The translations under genes were made by a program, and so were the position numbers. A stretch of DNA of 34,985 nt. It comes from Volvariella volvacea V23. Taxonomy: Eukaryota; Basidiomycota; Agaricomycetes; Agaricales; Pluteaceae. Below the pieces are notes generated by a model that did no database searches, was not told where the DNA came from, and was given only the letters and a program-made list of their open reading frames with translations. The stretch is from contig KB722744.1 in NCBI GenBank assembly GCA_000349905.1, positions 633,091 to 668,075 of the forward strand, in the 5' to 3' direction. Below, piece after piece: positions 21,579 through 32,677 of the stretch (its first letter is position 1; every line of letters starts with the position of its first letter).

Positions 21579-24309
21579 ATGTGGACTCCGCAACCGTCAT
21601 TCATTCAGCCTTTCATTATAAATTATTACTTCCTTAATGTGTCGCATTGTTTTTGCAGTGTGGTCGGAGTTCCCACTCCATAATTTAGATATTGATCTAC
21701 TGTATGCCATACTCCCTGTGATCGGTCTCTAGCTACGATTAAGTATAAATTCTACCCGTTCAAATCAGCACCAGCTATAAATATAGGATTTCGCGCGGGC
21801 GTTGGGCTTTCATGTTGATCAGGGTTGAACGTCGAACGTTGAGTGACAACGCACACTATGAAAGCATAACCCCGTGCATTTCCTACTCTAGATCCATGAA
21901 AATCATATTTCGCCTTTTATCAATGCAATCTAGATTTTCACATGTACCACAAATTTCGCTCGCATTTAGAGAGACCAATTATTTCAATAATGCCACCCAG
22001 AAACACTAGGGAGAGAGGCAAAAAACAATTAATATTACCAGATCCTTTTCATCTACATATTGCCAGATCTCATTCAATGAAAGATCTCCAGCCAACCATT
22101 GGTCATTGACTATGTGTACGGGTTCTTAAAATCAAGGAGCTCTAAGCAAGGCTTTAAGAAATTTCCCAGAATGCTACAAAAACTTGAATATTCTGACGTC
22201 CCACCTTAATGAGAAACCCAGAATTGTGTTGGTATGCCTCTATGTTGATAGGAATATGAATACCATTGTCTAAGGTGCTCTATGTCATGCAAATGGCGGT
22301 AGAAGATATGTGAACAGGGGTAGGTCAGGTCTCGTGTACAAGGTGTGTGCTCGCCTAATGCTGAGGGGGATAATCCAAAGTTTTCGTGGGGCTGGGAGCC
22401 TGAGTGTTATCATGGCTGGGTTGTTGGCTGAGTGGGGTTTACAGAACGCGGGAGCCTTATGGTGGAGCAGATGCACTAGTGGAGTCGCTCATTCATCATT
22501 GGTCAGGTAATATGGATGACGTATCTTAGCATATAGCAGTGGATACGGTTGACGTCAATATACACTCAGTCACTTTTAAGTGTTTGGTGGACTCTCCTTG
22601 GCTGTTCAGGAACTTAGTCTATAACCGCCATGAGCTAAAACATGCAAGAATGCCCTAAGTCGTACGTTCCTTTTGCTGTTATGTCAGAATCACCCACGAG
22701 CCTGATATTGACAGGCTGTCATCTGTAACCTGATCTTTTGAGAGACTCGGGCCCTTGCTTTGTCGGCGTAGTCACAGTAAGTTGCCATTAACCCATTTAA
22801 AGTCTTGATCAAGGTTGACTTGCTTACTATCTAGTCTGGATCGGCAGGGAGTGGGTTCTGTTGCGAGGTTTTTGAGGTGTTGTGAGGCTTTGAGGTGCTG
22901 CGAAATTATTGAAATTTGGTTTAGTGTTTGGCTGTCTTGACATACTTCGATTCTATACCCCTTGTAGTTTGCGTGTGTCACTAAGAGCCCGAATATATGA
23001 TGTGTAACTGAAATTACAGCCGGGTGAAATTCAAAAGACTTTTACCGGCCCGGGCCTATGTTTCAATGGGATTTTTCGGGAATATTCCCGATATCATTCA
23101 CAGGAGAATCAGCGTGTTTGAGCCGGAATTTTGCATGCTTTGATTCTGAGATTCTCAATGTATCATCAGGAGATTTTACGCAAGGATAGGCAGGGTTTCA
23201 CCCCAAATCTCTATGAACAAAGTACGTGGAAGTGGACATATACGCTAGGAATTTCATGGTCAGAAATTATGGACTTTCGTATTGAATTGCCTGTGAGCCT
23301 TTGGAATTTCGCATGGTAGTATGAGTAGTTCCATTGCCTTTCACTGTGACACAATATACGAAATTCACGGACTTAAATGCTCACAGTGCCAAAGAAGTGA
23401 AGAGATGAGATCTAGAATGGACATAGTGTGTTGGGTTACAGAGGCTGCTAGGTTGTGTATCTCAGAGTCGAGAGTCGATGCACGGGCAACGGACATGTAG
23501 GACTAGTTTTGAGGATTGACGCCTTCCTTAATTTATGCTAGTCACCCCTCGCGCTTTGTGCGGTGTGCTGAATTCGAATCTTTATTAGAACGCTGTCCGA
23601 ATTTAATTCTACGATTAATCCAACAGCAAATACGAGCCCACAAAAAGACCAGACGCAACTCGTAAGACTGGAGCACACAGCGGCACAGGCTAGGCATACG
23701 CTAGCCATAATCTCTGCGCTGTGCGTATCTCAATACCTTCGCGATAATGACTGCGCTTAATGGTACTAGTCGAATGTTCCAAAACGCGCGCATGTGATCG
23801 ACTCGGAGGTGTGCTGTGGACTCGGACTCCACCGGCATCACCCTGCCCCACCTGCCACAGATACCACCCCAGCGCGCAGTGTCCTGCTATAATACCTTAA
23901 ATCCTTAATTGATTCTCCACTTCACCCTTCGTGCATCATGCATTATGGTCAGGCCGATAAGTCCATTGTGACCTTGAAACATCGTACGTTTCTCTGCTTT
24001 CCGTAGTTTTGTACGTAGTTTTATGTAATCAAATTCGGGAGAAGGTCATGAGATCTTGAACTTATTTTCGTGTCTTTATTTTATCCCTCCCCCATCCGAC
24101 GTGATCCTCATTACTTTCCTCACCGCTTCTTTCTTGAAATAGTGTTGAACGAGCGCGGACGATCGGCGAAATACGTGTCTATCTTCCAACGCATGCAATC
24201 TGTGCCTTCCCTTTTGGATACAGCATCACTAAACCTCACCTCTTAGGTACCAGATGAAAAATGCAGAATAAAAATCCGAAACCCCTATCTTAAGTGCTTT
24301 TCTGTGACG
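21579..24309. other. 2.7-kb gene-poor stretch
   Basis: I see no exon chain with family features on either strand. The short ORFs (22310-22510 plus, 22772-22981 minus, 23131-23319 plus) have no recognisable motif. The end of the stretch (about 24181-24230) still resembles the upstream flank of the intact transporter (around 19905-19960), so the duplicated unit starts before the pseudogene proper. Two palindromes at 23047-23091 are listed separately. Confidence 0.5.
23047..23091. repeat. Two perfect palindromes
   Basis: GGCCCGGGCC (23047-23056) and TCGGGAATATTCCCGA (23076-23091) are perfect inverted repeats 19 bp apart in otherwise featureless sequence. They may be binding sites for dimeric regulators or the ends of a decayed element; nothing else supports either. 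Confidence 0.5.
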
Positions 24310-25260
24310 CTAATGCAGTGATTTTACGGTGTTGGGTTGCGTCTCGGCGACCCCTTGCCGCTCTTCTTTACTTGAACTTGACAAGCCCTTATTAATCTCA
24401 GTGTCTTTGGCCCATGTGCGTTTCTCCTTTCTTTCTCTCGTCAGTGATCATAACTTCAACACGTTGACGCGTCGTTCTACCAATCATAAGAGGCATCCTC
24501 CTATCCTTCACTGGTCCTATTAATCCACTTGGTCCTTCATTCTAATCTCTTCTTCTCCACCTCTTCTCATGCGTTGTACTCCGGCCATCATTTTACTTAG
24601 AAAAGGATATTAGGTCATGGCCTTCATATGGATCCCCGGGATAAGATGGTATCGTCTTTCACATTCACGAACTCCTTGCCGTTCTTGTCATATCGGACGT
24701 CCTTCTGGTTATCTTTGTAACTAGTTCATTCATCACTGTGAGTCCCAGTTTCCTCTCGTCTATTTTTTCTTCTATTTTTTTTTCGGAAATTGCTTATTGA
24801 TGACTTACCCTGACTGAAAGGTACCCCCGGTATCTTAATGACCATGCTATGCCTCCTCTCAATAAAGGTCACCTTACCAATTGTGCATGATATCTTTGGC
24901 ACGCGTGGTGTTCCAATATTATTATTCGACGATATTATTTGAATATAGAGTGCTAACCTTTTCTTGCCCTTCGATTTAACTGGCTTGCGCCGAAAACTTG
25001 GCTGGCATTGCCCACTACCACATCCTCCTGGCGCCAATACTTTACACCTACTACAGGTATCAACAGCCAAAGTCCTTTGACTTACGATTGAGCACTTTTT
25101 TACTCCTAGCAATACGAATAAAAGGATGAAGGAGAAGCTTGAGGGAATATTGGGCCAGAGATCGAGGGAACAATGTCGTTAGAGAAATTCTCTTGTAGGT
25201 ATAGTCTTCCAATGCAAGATGCTAATTCAGCCTCTATTGATACAGGAAGCGTCCTTTTAT
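24310..25260 (+). pseudogene. Decayed SLC35C-like transporter copy
   Basis: Nucleotide similarity to the intact transporter runs in the same order: the GTGCGTTTCTCC donor region, GACGCGTCGTTCTACCAATC (matching GACGCATCGTTCTACCAGATC), TAACTAGTTCATTCATCACT before a donor, the ATAAAGGTCACC block, TCGACGATATTATTTGA in place of the NDIMTV segment, and the acidic tail region up to a CAGGAAGC end. The reading frame is broken by several indels and stops (for example TTTGA in the NDI segment), and long internal parts are missing. It is a tandem duplicate of 19979-21578, now non-functional. Confidence 0.82.
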
Positions 25261-25813
25261 CTCAATCTTCGAGCTAATTATTCCTTGATTCAATTAGCAT
25301 GCGTACTTGTAAGTCATTTGTCCCAGGTATGCATTGTCACATATCCTAGGATAATTCCAATTCAGTTGCCAGTTGCCATTATACTCATAGTGAACAACCA
25401 AGTGGTTTCAGAAATAAAGTTAGGGATTGAATTTGCGGCCTCCAGTAAAGTCCCACCGGTCCTTGAAGTTTAAACGATACTAGCGGCGCCTATCTTGCAT
25501 GCATCCACTGGGTTCTTAAATGCAATTGAGAATTTGTTGCAAAAGTGATTCACATACCCGTTATTAATAAAGGATTGGTTGGGCAATCCGATGAAAAGAT
25601 GGATGAGCTGGAAGGTGACAATTCCCCTGTGGCGTCCTTAGACGCCGGGCTCGCCGCGTGCCCCGCCAGCACGTTGCACGGTCAACAACAGCATTCCGAA
25701 TATCCGGGATCTCTTTTCACTTAACTGCCACTAGCTTATGTTGTAGGTCCCCCTTTCCTGGTCAAGTGTCATCAGTCTCAGGCTTTGCTAGACGCAACCC
25801 TGGATTAACATTG
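25261..25813. other. Gap between transporter pseudogene and NACHT-5
   Basis: No recognised gene. An ORF at 25219-25473 is not family-like. A short stretch near 25590-25640 (EKMDELEGDNSPVASLDAG on the plus strand) resembles an acidic protein tail and might be another remnant of the transporter end; this is weak. Confidence 0.35.
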
Positions 25814-26077
25814 ATGAATATCGTAGGCGCCAATAACCCCCACGAACGTAGTTATAGCCCGCCCACTCTACGTCGCTCTCTTCCCGTTTCTCGTACCAAT
25901 CAATGCCCATTACCACAACCTATATCAACGAACTCATTCCCTTCCGAGAACTTGGGCACTCCTGAGCCGCCTCCGGCAAGCACCACCATAGAATCTTCCA
26001 TTCAAATTCACGACCACGCTCCGCCAACATCTGAATCGAATCCACTCCCCCCAACCAGACCCACCGAGATTCTTTAG
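25814..26077 (+). pseudogene. Out-of-frame N-terminal segment of NACHT-5
   Basis: From ATG 25814 an 87-codon Ser/Pro-rich frame (RSYSPPTLRRSLPVSRTNQ and so on) resembles the disordered N-termini of the paralogs and stops at 26077. The next frame, open from 26035, then carries a HRDS segment and VVNNQNGNFHVDI, which match the RDS...VDNRNGTIQVNA context of the other genes. A single-base deletion in the C6 run at 26047-26052 would explain the break. An unrecognised intron or a sequencing error are the alternatives. Confidence 0.55.
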
Positions 26078-26100
26078 GATATGAAACGAATGTACAAGTC

Positions 26101-27949
26101 ATGACCAATGCAGTGGTCAACAACCAAAATGGAAATTTCCATGTTGATATCAAGGTTGCCGATTCGTGGGCTCCACGAAGTGGTTCGTCATTTGATCTCA
26201 TTATATTGAGCTATCAATTGATTTAATCTGAAGCAATTGAAACTTTGTACAAATATACCTGTCCCGATGCCATGTTTGACGGTGACAATAAGAACGACAC
26301 AGCAGAGTGCCATCCAGGAACCAGGAAATCCATCATCGCCGACATCGAGTCTTGGTCAATAAGTGTGGGTTGTGAGAGTGGCATCATGTGGTTGACTGGA
26401 GAAGTCGGATGTGAAAAATCCGCCATTGCACGTACTGTATGCAAGCGCCTGAACGCACAAGATCCCAGCTTACTTGCCGGAAGCTTTTTCTTGATAAAAG
26501 GGGACAACGACTGCAATTCGCTGAAGTCGTTTGTATCTACCATCGCCTATCATCTAGCGGTGGTCAGGCCTGAGGTTGGCAGATTTATTAGCGGCGCTCT
26601 TACTAAGGACCGTTCTATCTTAGATCGATCGCTCGAAACGCAGTGGGAAGAGCTAATCATCAAACCCCTTTGTCGCGCAGGACCCGATGTTCATTTCAAC
26701 CACCGATCATTAATTGTTATCGACGGGTTGGACATTGTTGAACCTCAATCAGATCCCAGCGTGCGACGACTCCTTCGGCTCTTGCCCAAACTTTACGAGA
26801 ATAACCTCCATCACCAAGTTGCAGTTTTGGTCACTAGTCGCCCTGAGCTTGATATTGAATTCGAGCTTAACAGGCTCAAGCGCGATCATTCCACCCTTTT
26901 CCGAGAAATCGCATTAGGGGATACACCAGAATCGCGAGAGGATATGAGACTAATCCTCACCTCAAGTTTCAACAGGATTGGTCAACGTTATCAAAAGAGT
27001 ATCGGAAACCATGAATGGCCGCCACACGATGCATTTGATTTGATCATTGACCAGGCAGATGGTCAATTTGCCTTCCTAGCATCCATCGCCCGGTGGTTAG
27101 AGGAGTCAGGGAAGGACCCAGTGGATAGGCTACAATCGCTTTCAACCCCTGGCGACAGCCAACGAGCTCATGCGCTCGCCCCGCTCAATTACCTATACGA
27201 GCAAGTACTTGGGAAAGCTCACAGACACGAAGACCAGGACCTCATCCTGCCCATTTTGTTTCTCCTAACCTCAGGCCACAAGCCCCTTCACATTTTAGGC
27301 CGACTTTTCGACAAAGACCCTCACCAAATCCGAATCTTACTTCAGCCTCTCCGATGCATTCTCAGAGTACCTGATAATGATTCGCTCGCCATTGCTACTT
27401 TTCCCAAATCCTTTTTGGATTACCTAAATAAAAGATGGGCAAGCGATATGAAAACAGTGCCCCGACTGTTAGAGTGGGCTCTTTCGTTGGATTACACAGA
27501 CCTCAAGCACGATGGCCACGACTGGGCATTAGGGACGCTATGGCTTCGGCTTCCCTTCGAAACAATCGAAATGACCCAAGAGCTCGTTAATGCCATGCTC
27601 CAGACCCATGCTGCTGACTGGTTGCATAAGAGCCGCTCGCTATTAAACCCACAGAAAAAAGGTGTCGACATTGAAGGTACCATTGTGCGATACTGTGTCT
27701 GGAGGAAGTGGCTGAAATCTAGCAGGCTTCATATATTGGAAAAGGTATCCGAGTCTTCAATTTCACGGAATGAAGGCGGCTTTGCTAAATTCGATGCACG
27801 ACGTTTCTCAGGTAGCGATTCGGCGCAAATTTCCACGCTGGCACGACCTCCACAGCAAGAAGAGTAAGGAACGCTTACTGGCCCTGCGGGTTTTATCGAG
27901 GGTGGCAAAGGCACTCAAATACAGAAACCCCGCCCCAGGTAACTACTAG
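26101..27949 (+). CDS. Degenerate NACHT-family protein with basic tail (NACHT-5)
   Basis: Three exons, 26101-26182, 26234-27744 and 27812-27949, give 576 residues from the conservative start at 26101. Intron positions and phases equal those of NACHT-1 to -4, although the first donor is a weaker GTTCGT. The core aligns throughout (AMFDGDNKNDTAECHPGTRK, SRPELDIEFEL, WLEESGKDPVDRL), but the P-loop reads GEVGCEKS, with Glu in place of the Gly before Lys, and Walker B reads LIVIDGLDIVE, without the DE pair. ATP hydrolysis is therefore unlikely. The last exon shares the IRRKFP start with the paralogs but continues as a basic helix (KKSKERLLALRVLSRVAKAL) with a single Trp. It may be a regulatory partner or a decaying copy. 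Confidence 0.78.
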
Positions 27950-28954
27950 GCGTCTATTCATGAGACCAAAGTTTGGCAGGAATATATACGGGCGCTGTCG
28001 CGGTACGATGTTGGGCGACTTTCCGAAGTGGCCTACGCATGTAATGACGAGAAGGGCGCTCAGCATTCAAGGAGCAACTAGGGGAGGTGGCAGTATATAT
28101 CAAGGGCGCTTACAGGGCGGTGATGTTTTCATGGTGTGTGCTTGGTTCTCTTTTGCCTTTTGATGTTGGACGATAACAAGGGAATGGCCATCACGAAGAC
28201 AGAGGCAACTCTCAGGCTTTTTCACGCATTCCGGTAGATCGAAGAAGATTAAAAACTACAACAATAAAAAGACGACATCCCGTATTATGTCTGAAGACGT
28301 CGTGCCTTCGAGTTATCCTATCACAGCCCACCTATTTTAATCATACACACACCAGCCCCAATATCTTTTATCTCTTCATCACCTAGAAATTATTTACTCC
28401 TGGTACCTCGACGTCAGCGCGCGTGCGCGCAGATCATGCGAGGGCTACGACCGGTTCACGACAATGCCATTCAATCCAAGCTTCATGAATACGTACTACG
28501 GAAAATAGTAGGAGACTAGGTCATGGTCATAGGTCTCCTCTATTTTTCCATTCTGCCTTCTGTCTGTTCGTCTGTATTCTATTCCTCCAGGTTTGGAGTT
28601 TAAAGTACTTTGTAATCGCCCGACTGCGCTCGGTGTTAACTTATGATATTGCTTCACACCTTAACCACAATTGTTCTGTGATTACATCTGTACTTTTCTC
28701 TTTTCTATTTCATCCGCTCCCTTTTTCCGTGTTGTAGCGACTTAAGAGTGTTTCTTCGCAGGTGTTTCTTCTGCGCAATAACTAAAGTTGCACATATGGA
28801 TCCAGTATTGGAGTCTCGCAACGGGGGCTGAAAGTGCGCTTTCAACTGTTAAAGCTTTAAAGGGCCATAAGCGTGATATTGCGAGGGGGATGAGTATCTA
28901 CGCTTTAACTGATTACTATAATCACCGAATTCAAGTTTTCTCTGCATTCGTGTT
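27950..28954. other. Intergenic, no recognised gene
   Basis: About 1 kb after NACHT-5 and before the KPWE gene's 3' end. ORFs at 27960-28163 and 28788-29012 have no family features; the latter overlaps the last KPWE exon antisense. No tRNA-like A/B boxes were found. Confidence 0.5.
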
Positions 28955-29607
28955 CTACTCCCATGGCTTTTTGGGTGCGACTGATTTAGATTCGCTTGGT
29001 GGTGCAGACTAATAAGCAGTGTTTGAATGATGCGATCGTGAATAAGAAAAGATAACCACTTACGTTCAGTGCGTCGGGAATTTTCTTGTTGTTTGGTATC
29101 TGGTCAACCTGGTTGGTCTGTATGAGGTATTGCAGTTCAGCGAGTGTTAAGACGCGGGTATCTCGGGTATCTGCAGCCCCCTGATCCTGCAAAGTCGATT
29201 CGGCAGATGATGGTAACGCAACTCCTGCTTCGTGCGGCGGTAGACTACTAGCAGCTGTGACTTGACTCTGAGCCAATACTCGGGAGTGTTCAATAGTCTT
29301 GGCTTCATCGATGGTCAACGAATGGCTAGTAAGCCTTAAATTGGGCTGATTAAACAAAAGGCTTTCCCACTGATGTCGCAGCCGCGTTACCTATTAAAAT
29401 AGAACACTCGCGTCTTGAGCAGCACCTCCTCGCGGGTGTCGGGGGTAACGTTTGGGTTGCTCTCAAGGTTCGCAAGTACGTTTACGAGACCTTGCTTGCA
29501 TTTCAGCGTTATTAGAGGAGTTTGAACTGATTCTGATCGAGGCACACCTGGTAACCCTCGTCTGTATCAAATGAGAACTGAGCGTATGCTTCCACAGCTT
29601 GGGACAT
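28955..29607 (-). CDS. KPWE-motif peroxisomal protein (Pex39-like)
   Basis: A small protein of 159 residues from four phase-consistent exons: 29548-29607, 29391-29494, 29064-29325 and 28955-29008. It starts MSQAVEAYAQFSFDTDEGYQ and ends with APKKPWE, the C-terminal KPWE signature; upstream it has LQYLIQTNQVDQIPNNKKIP, the other conserved block of the fungal KPWE/PEX14-like family, to which Pex39 belongs. Members act in peroxisomal matrix protein import, helping the PTS2 receptor Pex7 by family knowledge. The middle is Ser/Ala-rich and probably disordered. The ATG at 29607 lies 143 bp from the divergently transcribed ArfGAP start, so the two genes share a promoter region. I rate family membership as good; the exact Pex39 orthology is inference. 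Confidence 0.8.
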
Positions 29608-29654
29608 GGTGGATTCATCGTAAGAGCGATGACAAATCCGCCCTGAGGCTACAG

Positions 29655-29666
29655 GATCACGTGATC
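29655..29666. promoter_or_regulatory. Palindromic E-box in a bidirectional promoter
   Basis: GATCACGTGATC is a perfect 12-bp palindrome with a CACGTG core, the classic bHLH (E-box) target. It lies in the 143-bp gap between the divergent KPWE and ArfGAP genes, 48 bp from one ATG and 85 bp from the other. Confidence 0.55.
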
Positions 29667-29750
29667 AGGGCTCGGGAATGGATATGTCGGTGTTGGCGGT
29701 GCACTCACTCCTCCTCACTCCTTCATCATCCTTTACCTACGATTCTCTCA

Positions 29751-31741
29751 ATGTCGAGCGTTTCGAGGCCTGCTGCAGACAGAAATCAAAGAGTCCTTTT
29801 GGATCTCGCATCTTTGCCTGGGAATGGTGAGCTCAGCGCCTGTTCTTCTGCCCATCACATCATCGGCCACGTTGTGCGTCATGTCCCCACATCTGCCACA
29901 GATTGGTTATACTTGGCTAGTGCACTGGATCGATGACCGCCCCGGCACCTTTAGCCGACCCACTTCATCTACCTTGCCTAGTCCTTCGCTCTCAAGGAGT
30001 GGAATGATATCATTGCAGGATTTGTTGCTGCCGTCCCTTGATATCTCAATGGATGATGTACTTTGACGCATGATTTGAGTAGCGAGGGTAGTTAGGATGG
30101 TTCTGACATTGTTCTTGTTGGAGAGATGTCTGTGCCGATTGTAAAGCACGCAGCCCAAGATGGGCCTCAACAAATCTCGGTATCTTCATCTGGTTCGTTC
30201 ATTTTCACCCGGTAGCATCTGGTGTCCAGTTACTCTTTGCTAATATACTTCCAATTCATCAGCGTAACGTGTGCCACTATGCATAGGAAGATAGGGACAC
30301 ATATTACCAAAGTGTGCGTTCAAGGAGGTGTTAACGTTGATTTGCCTTGGCTAATTGGCTGTTGCAATGCCTCAGAAAGAGCTTGACTATGGATTCCTGG
30401 ACGAAAGAACAGGTTGAGGTGTGTGTGTCACCAATTACGCGTTATAATCCAGACTCACGCAGCTCGTTGAAGTGGATGAGAGAGAATGGGAATATCAAGT
30501 CCAACATGTATTACAATCCCAACGAAGGGCGACATCCTCCTCCAGAAAATTATGGCGACGCGTCGGAACGGGATAGTGAGTTAGAGCAGTACATCCGGGG
30601 TGCGTGCATTTATCATCTAGTGTCCCTGCTCCTGATTATCACCGTTTCAGGCAAGTACGAATATCGCAAGTTCATTGATAGAGCAGCTATCGTAGCATCG
30701 AAACTCGGCCCCTCACGATCTGCATCCTCTGCACGCTCGCAGACAATACCTGCGAAAACGTCCTCACTCATGAGCACGGAGACGACAACCATCAGTCCTT
30801 CCGCATCCATCACTGATCGCCCCCTGGTGAACGAGCCCCAGAGGGCAGCAACGACTAGCATAACCACAAATACTGCGGCTGCCACTTTGACTCAACCACG
30901 ATCCGCCTCTCAACCAGTGGTTGCTCAACATGCCCTCAATCCACAACCTCAACAACAAACCGGAGTTTGGTCCGACCTTATATCACTACAAGGACCCTCG
31001 GCGAATAGCTCTCTTCCCCTTCAATATTCGACGCCTGGAGTCGCTACGTTACCCACTGGACAAGTTCTACAACAACCCAGTTTCACGAGTACTTATCAAG
31101 CGACAAACGCATTCTCTCAAATGGCACGACAAGGAACGCTCCCAACCCTACAACAATCGCAATCCCTTAATCCCCTCAACCCCTTTGGACAAACACAAAT
31201 ACAACCCCAATTCACGGCTGCACCGCTTAACACCTCCATGTCCCTACCCCAGCTTCAGGCTCCACGACCTCAGGGACAACTTTTCGCTACCGCGATCCCA
31301 ACTCAACAGACCTCCCTCGCTCAATCGCCTCTAGCTGCACCTCAGGGCGGTTATTTCCAACCTCAGCCACAATTATCTGCTACTCCGACCGGGTTTATGT
31401 CAAGTAGTCCTCAACCGCTTGCTGCTATGAATCGCGCGTCTCCGTTCTTGTCTACAACGCCACAGCTAGCGCCAATACCTTCACCCGGACAGCAATTGCA
31501 AATGATGCCTACTGGTGTTGGGATGGGCTCAATGAACCCGATGTCAGTATCACCTGGAATCGGATTGGGATTTGGCGGCGGTGCACCGCAAGCACAATTG
31601 CAGAATCAAGCAGCACAGTTCCAGCAAGCAAGCTTTGTATCACAGATGATGCCACCTGGGCATCAACAACGACAACAAACCAATCCATTTGGTGCTGGGG
31701 TGGCATTTGGCCAACAACCGCAGCAATGGGGAGGGATGTAG
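29751..31741 (+). CDS. ArfGAP-domain protein (Age2/Ucp3/SMAP-like) with Gln/Pro-rich tail and NPF motifs
   Basis: A GTPase-activating protein for Arf. Six exons in consistent phase (29751-29826, 30126-30192, 30263-30313, 30376-30418, 30473-30599, 30651-31741) give 484 residues. The zinc finger is split over exons 2 and 3: CADCKARSPRWASTNLGIFI followed by CVTC, i.e. CX2CX16CX2C. The arginine finger lies in MHRKIGTH, followed by KVKSLTMDSWTKEQVE and HPPPENYGDASERDSELEQY, typical of fungal Gts1/Ucp3-type ArfGAPs. From about residue 145 the protein is low-complexity, rich in Gln, Pro, Ser, Thr, with two NPF motifs (LNPFGQ, TNPFGAG) that could bind EH domains, pointing to vesicle transport. The first intron is unusually long here (299 nt). 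The CpG-free block starts right after the stop codon. Confidence 0.9.
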
Positions 31742-32631
31742 CGATATGTGTTTGAGATCACTGGTGGTGAGGGGAAATCAAGGAGATCTGATGGTGTTTT
31801 TGGAATAAGTGCCTTGGTATATCCACATCTTATGTTTTACTTGTGTTTCTGTATGTTACATTTTGGACCTGGGATTCTTGTAGTTGTTTTTTAGAGTGCA
31901 TATTCCATGTCATGTCAATCTTGTGCTTTACTGTTTCTTTGGTTGAGAGAACTGCAGATGCTATAAAGGGTTTAAACTTTAAACAGATGAATATAGAGTC
32001 TGGCTGTTATGATGCATTTACATTAACACTTTTTTGTAATGTTTGAACTCTTATTTTGTTCCTTACTCTTGGGCTAATCTCCTGTTAAGCCACAATCATG
32101 TTTATCTAGGCTAAGTGACAAGTAGCAAGATGTCTGAAGGAATAAATATGGTGAATAATGCTAGTATTAATTCTACAGAAAAGCCAATGCAGGAATGTGA
32201 GGTTAAGTAATTGTATATACAAATATATAATCAATACAAATGTCCATTTGAAAAGGCCATAAAAAGGAAATAAAGTATAACACAAGGTCATAGTGTACAA
32301 GCAAGGTCCTCCCAATAATATGCTAGTATCTATTGTTATTTTTGTCACCATAAATACTATATACTATCTTTATCATTGTACTGAATATATCTATAAGTGA
32401 AGTATATCTTTAGAGCTGCAAGGTATGCCTGCAAAGCATTATGCTATCTTATCTTACTCTAGTCTGTTAGCAATAAGAACACCCAGCCCAAAGGCACATA
32501 AATAGAAAGAGATATAAAAAAAATAGTTACACATCACCACCATCAGCAATGAGTGAACCTACATATACAAAATACTACAGGGTATATTACAAGTACTTAC
32601 CTCTGAACTAATCTTAGCAAAAATAGAGTTA

Positions 32632-32677
32632 GATAGGGCAGTTACTTATGCACAGATAGGGCAGTTACTTATGCACA
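32632..32677 (+). repeat. Tandem repeat, 2 x 23 bp
   Basis: Two perfect adjacent copies of a 23-bp unit that begins GATAGGGCAGTTACTTATG, followed by a partial third (GATAAGGCC). Its perfection inside otherwise heavily mutated DNA suggests a recent duplication. Confidence 0.9.
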
